Shown piece by piece: positions 5,806-9,491 of a DNA stretch of 9,491 bases; position 1 is the first letter of the stretch; each line of letters starts with the position of its first letter. The stretch comes from Candidatus Gastranaerophilales bacterium (GTDB lineage: Bacteria > Cyanobacteriota > Vampirovibrionia > Gastranaerophilales > Gastranaerophilaceae): the NCBI GenBank assembly GCA_944326625.1, contig CALVER010000047.1:1-9491 (forward strand), given 5' to 3'. The notes under the pieces are model-generated. The model was not told where the DNA came from and ran no database searches. It saw only the letters and a list, made by a program, of their open reading frames with translations. The translations under genes and the position numbers were made by a program.

Positions 5806-8736
5806 ATGAGATGTCCAGTATGCAAAAAAATAATTCCGGACAATACGCTGAAATGTCCGTATTGTAAAACCAGAACCGGTTTATTATGCAAAAATTGCAA
5901 CACCGTAAACTCAATTTTTGACTTAAAATGCAAAAAATGCGGAAAAGAAATCCTAAAAATTTGTCCGCATTGCAGCAGTGTGAACTTTCCTAATGCCGAT
6001 AAATGCAGAAAATGCGGCATGCCGTTTGAATACGCTGAAGAACCGGTAAAAGTCGATACCCTTGAATACAGACCCAATTTAATTTCGCAAAAAAATGCCG
6101 TAACTGTTTTAACTCAAGGGATTTTATCAGACGATAAAAAAATATTCTCTTTAAGCGGCGAAAAAGGTATAGGCAAAAGCTATGTTTTAAAAGAAACAGT
6201 TAAAAAACTTCAGGATCACAATTTTATCTGGATGTTCGGCAAATGCACACCGCTTACGCAACTTACACCGGGCGGCATGATTCAGGATATGATTTTGAAT
6301 TTGTATAACCTGCCGAATTTTTGCATTAATACCCCCGATTTTAAAAAAGACGCTACACGTTTTTTCCAGAATGAATTTCCTGAAATGACAGGATTTGAAG
6401 TAAATAACTTTATAAACTTCCTGTATTCCACTCAGTACGGAAACTTTGAAGATTTGCTCATCAATAAAAAGAAAACTTTTAATATTTTATACAAAGTCTT
6501 TGATAAAATTTCTCAAATCAGCGAATTTATACTTATTGCTGACAACTTTGATTTTATCGACGGATTTTCATTTGAATTTTTGAACAATTTATTAAAGCGC
6601 GAAAACCTCAATATGCGCTTTATTATGATGTATAACGATGCAAAGCCTTCTAAAGGATATTTCTATCTACAGGACGACAGTATTTATCTGGATATAGGAA
6701 TTGCACCGCTGAATAATGATGAAATGAATGAATTTTGCAAAGCGTATGAAGATGCATTTTCATACACCAATGAATTTGAAAGACAGGAAATAATAACAAA
6801 AAGCAAAGGTCATCCCGCATTTCTGGAACAGGCTTTGAGCTATTGTTTTGACTGCCAGATAGGCGACAAATCCTTCAAATTACCGGATACATTCACAGAA
6901 CTTATAAAAGAAAGATTGAAAAATTTAAACGAAGTCAATCCTGTTGCATACAAAACTCTTGTCGGGGCCTCTGTTCTCGGGGATAAGATTAATCTTGCGC
7001 TATTAAAAGAAATTTTCGGATTTGACGAAAAGGAATTTACCGGAATTATTGATTACCTGAGAGAAATGCATTTTATAGAACCTGTAAATGAAATTTTTTA
7101 CGAGTTCAAAAACCTGCTGCTTTGGGAAACCATACTCACAAGTTCAAAACACGATAAAGATTTTATTGCGATAAATACAAAAATAGCCAACTCTATCCAA
7201 AACTTTATAATGAATTCAAACGCAATTTTGGGGATTATTGCCCAAAATCTAAAACAAACTCCGCTTGCGCTTGACATCTGGACAAAAAATACAAGGCTCG
7301 CCGCTTACATAGGCGATACAAACCTTTATGTAATTTCGCAAAAACAGTGCCTTGCTCTCATCAATGAGCTTGATGAAAGTGAAACTATCAAAACAAGATA
7401 CAATATTTCGGAACGTCTCGGTAAAATTTTATCCGACTATAATCCCAAAGAAGCGCTTGAATTTCTGCCCGATGCAATAGCAAACGCAAAAGCCGTCGGC
7501 AACAGCCCCAAAGAAATTGAACTTCTGGGATATCTTTCATACTGCTGCTTAAGAACAGGAAACTATTACGGCAATGTGGAATGCGTTGATAATGTTCTGA
7601 TAAAAGTCCCTGCCGAACACAAACTTGAAACTGCGCTTTTGAAAGCATCAAAACTTGAAGCACTTTTAAATATCGGCAACTGCGGTGAAGTTATTAATAC
7701 AATTGATAACGATATAATGCCGATTCTGGATGAATTTTTAGCAAAAGAACCAAAATCAAAAATTCCATACGATTTTGTGTACGAAACATGGCTAAAAGCC
7801 TATTTATTACTTGCAAATGCACTTGTTATGCAGGGTAATGACCGTTCTTTTGAAATTCTGACAATTATATTTGATATAATCGAAAGGAATCATATTCATG
7901 ATGATTTATTTATTTGCAAAAGTAAACTGACCCTTGCATTTGCGAATACTATGAAAGGTGATTTTTACACCTCTGAAACGATTCTTGAAGATGTCTTGAA
8001 AATATATAAAACAAATACAATGGACAACGAGACAATCCTCAGGTGGAATTTAATAGAAATATTAAATAATTTCTTCCGTGAAAGGTATGACGGTCTGCAG
8101 GAAGATTTATTCCAGGTAGTAACGTTTGCAAACAACTGCGGAGATAATTTTACCAAAAATGTGCTGAAAACCTTGCTAGGAAAAATTTTCAAAGATCACG
8201 AACAAGCAAAACAGGCGCTTGACATTTATAATGACCAGATAACCTATTTTGCCAAAGAAAAAATGGCACTCGGGGCGCTTTTGACATGGTATTTGATAGC
8301 GGAAGCCACTCTTGATGTTGAAGGCCCGCATGCCGCAATCGAAATCGCTTCTCAGGCGCTTGACGTTGCACAAAACCCAAAAATCAACAATTATTTCTTT
8401 ATAATCCTTTTGAAAATGCTTATCGTAAAAGCAAGCATTGTAATTTCGGATTACGAAACCGCAAAAATCCAGATAGAAAATGCGATTATTCTGGCAAGCA
8501 AATTCAATATGAAAGATATTTTATCCAGACTATATCTGCTGTATGGCAAATATTTTCAGGAACTCGGACTTTTAAAAACCGATAAACAATCCGAATACTT
8601 AAAAGGCGCCGGCAAAATGTACGAAAAAGCAACAACAATTGTCAAACAAACAAAAAATAACTGTGTCTACATTGAAATTGAAAAATCTAAAAATGTGCTT
8701 AAATCATTTTGCCAGCTGAATAGTATCAGTATTTAG
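5806..8736 (+). CDS. Triple zinc-ribbon, STAND/AAA-type ATPase with TPR-like C-terminal region
   Basis: The protein has 976 residues. Three zinc ribbons occupy residues 3-70, each CX2C-X10-CX2C (C3/6/17/20, C28/31/42/45, C53/56/67/70), repeating every 25 residues. A P-loop NTPase follows: Walker A GEKGIGKS at 118-125, and a Walker-B-like strand ILIADN with D246 followed by Asn rather than Asp/Glu. A GHP at 335-337 (KGHPAFLEQAL) matches the GxP motif of STAND ATPases. Residues about 359-450 look like the winged-helix segment of that class (LPDTFTELIKERL, ASVLGDKI, YEFKNLLLWETIL). The rest, about 460-960, is helical with TPR-like units such as AIEIASQALDVAQ and AKIQIENAIILA. No cyclase, kinase, protease or DNA-binding effector domain is seen. 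The gene begins 8 bp after the sigma-like gene with AGGT 6 bases from ATG, so it is probably translated from the same mRNA. It may be a sensor or scaffold (inferred); it resembles the ATPase-TPR half of some adenylate cyclase or MalT-like regulators. Confidence 0.82.
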   Translation: MRCPVCKKIIPDNTLKCPYCKTRTGLLCKNCNTVNSIFDLKCKKCGKEILKICPHCSSVNFPNADKCRKCGMPFEYAEEPVKVDTLEYRPNLISQKNAVTVLTQGILSDDKKIFSLSGEKGIGKSYVLKETVKKLQDHNFIWMFGKCTPLTQLTPGGMIQDMILNLYNLPNFCINTPDFKKDATRFFQNEFPEMTGFEVNNFINFLYSTQYGNFEDLLINKKKTFNILYKVFDKISQISEFILIADNFDFIDGFSFEFLNNLLKRENLNMRFIMMYNDAKPSKGYFYLQDDSIYLDIGIAPLNNDEMNEFCKAYEDAFSYTNEFERQEIITKSKGHPAFLEQALSYCFDCQIGDKSFKLPDTFTELIKERLKNLNEVNPVAYKTLVGASVLGDKINLALLKEIFGFDEKEFTGIIDYLREMHFIEPVNEIFYEFKNLLLWETILTSSKHDKDFIAINTKIANSIQNFIMNSNAILGIIAQNLKQTPLALDIWTKNTRLAAYIGDTNLYVISQKQCLALINELDESETIKTRYNISERLGKILSDYNPKEALEFLPDAIANAKAVGNSPKEIELLGYLSYCCLRTGNYYGNVECVDNVLIKVPAEHKLETALLKASKLEALLNIGNCGEVINTIDNDIMPILDEFLAKEPKSKIPYDFVYETWLKAYLLLANALVMQGNDRSFEILTIIFDIIERNHIHDDLFICKSKLTLAFANTMKGDFYTSETILEDVLKIYKTNTMDNETILRWNLIEILNNFFRERYDGLQEDLFQVVTFANNCGDNFTKNVLKTLLGKIFKDHEQAKQALDIYNDQITYFAKEKMALGALLTWYLIAEATLDVEGPHAAIEIASQALDVAQNPKINNYFFIILLKMLIVKASIVISDYETAKIQIENAIILASKFNMKDILSRLYLLYGKYFQELGLLKTDKQSEYLKGAGKMYEKATTIVKQTKNNCVYIEIEKSKNVLKSFCQLNSISI

Positions 8737-8741
8737 CTACG

Positions 8742-9491
8742 TTAATTAAACGCTTCATCATACATTTGCTGAAAAGTTTTGCCGCCTTCTTCAAGTGCAT
8801 AATATGCACCTTGCAATTTACTTATTCCGTTTTTATTATTACCCTGTAATTCTACTCCGAAAATGTCATATCCCCATTTATTTGGACCTTTGTGTCCGTT
8901 TATGTCAAATACATACAGCGGAATACCACCTAAATAAGCATAATATTCTATAATATATGTTCCGTCTGCTAAAACAAACACAGGATAATTATTCTTTACA
9001 GATGAATCAGAAAATATCCCGTTAGGGTCATATTCTTTGTCCGGATTTTGTTCTGATTGTACAATATTAGCTCCCCTGAAATCTTCAGGTAAGCAACCCT
9101 GTTCATAGGCATGATCTTTACAAATTTTGGTTGTTTTTAAAGTGTTCAAAAACAATTCCTCATGAAAAACTGAACAATCAGAATACATGCCGTTAAAATC
9201 GGCAGGAAGATTTTCTCCTGTTTCCTTACAATAATAAGTTCCAGTTTTGCAATTCCCGTATTGATTTTTATCATCTTCATCACAGGTAGCGGTACATTTA
9301 CCCGTATATGGATTTGTGCCATCCCAGTAATAACATCTTAAAGGGCGACCTTCCTTTGTCTGAGTTCCTATTACTGCCTGCCAGAATGTGCTGTAGAATT
9401 TTTTAAATTGATTTTTTAATACTGCCTGCTGGATGTTATGCGAAATAGTTGGTATCGTCATCGCCGCCACCACCCCGATTATGCCAAGGGT
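8742..9491 (-). CDS. Type IV pilin-like (prepilin-type) protein, 5' truncated
   Basis: The minus-strand frame is open to the window edge, giving 249 visible residues that begin TLGIIGVVAAMTIPTI. This is the hydrophobic helix of a class III/type IV prepilin, whose leader and Glu+5 (expected form FTLAEVLI) lie just outside the window. A GTG at 9473 inside this helix is not a plausible start. The helix continues into an amphipathic stretch (QQAVLKNQFKKFYSTFWQAV), then a Cys-rich globular domain with eight cysteines, including GKCTATC and GNCKTGTYYC, and a C-terminal DINGHKGPNKWGYDIFGVEL. The latter motif is shared with the gene at 1-558. Such proteins are processed by prepilin peptidase and assembled or secreted by type IV pilus/type II secretion-like machinery; the exact role here is unknown. 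It ends 5 bp from the stop of the opposing ATPase gene. Confidence 0.85.
   Translation of the reverse strand, partial: TLGIIGVVAAMTIPTISHNIQQAVLKNQFKKFYSTFWQAVIGTQTKEGRPLRCYYWDGTNPYTGKCTATCDEDDKNQYGNCKTGTYYCKETGENLPADFNGMYSDCSVFHEELFLNTLKTTKICKDHAYEQGCLPEDFRGANIVQSEQNPDKEYDPNGIFSDSSVKNNYPVFVLADGTYIIEYYAYLGGIPLYVFDINGHKGPNKWGYDIFGVELQGNNKNGISKLQGAYYALEEGGKTFQQMYDEAFN

Noticed and set aside
9471..9473. GTG as the start of the minus-strand pilin-like gene
   Set aside because: It falls in the middle of the prepilin hydrophobic helix (TLGIIG precedes VVAAMT), and the frame stays open to the window edge.

Overview
The window is AT-rich, gene-dense bacterial DNA using the standard code. It most resembles a gut member of the Cyanobacteria sister lineage (Melainabacteria/Vampirovibrionia, probably Gastranaerophilales). 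That placement is an inference from three clues. Type IV pilin-like proteins of the TLGIIGVVAAMTIPT kind, with a C-terminal DINGxxGPNxxGxDIF motif, lie at both ends. A small membrane protein begins with an N-terminal VNFKG motif. One long protein has an N-terminus resembling DUF1822, a family I know chiefly from cyanobacteria. No rRNA, tRNA, CRISPR array, insertion sequence or phage gene was seen.

Layout: (1) 1-558 (+) is the C-terminal part of a pilin-like protein cut by the window start, followed by a hairpin. (2) 632-1699 (+) is hemW, a radical-SAM heme chaperone of the HemN family, converging through a bidirectional terminator (1698-1725) on (3) 1742-2134 (-), a 130-residue single-pass membrane protein of unknown function. 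(4) A 177-bp divergent spacer precedes (5) a co-directional trio at 2312-8736 with gaps of 33 and 8 bp. (6) 8742-9491 (-) is a second pilin-like protein, cut by the window end and converging on the trio with only 5 bp between stop codons.

The trio is the most interesting part. Its first gene encodes a 963-residue protein: a DUF1822-like cytoplasmic domain, a roughly 500-residue acidic linker almost free of Lys/Arg, one membrane helix, and a periplasmic TonB-C-like domain. The second encodes a small sigma-70/ECF-like factor. The third encodes a 976-residue protein with three perfectly spaced zinc ribbons, a STAND/AAA-type P-loop ATPase and a long TPR-like helical tail. The order suggests a trans-envelope signalling or regulatory unit in which the membrane protein could control the sigma factor and the zinc-ribbon ATPase could act as sensor or scaffold. 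This is a hypothesis from architecture and gene order. None of the three has a function that can be proven from sequence alone.
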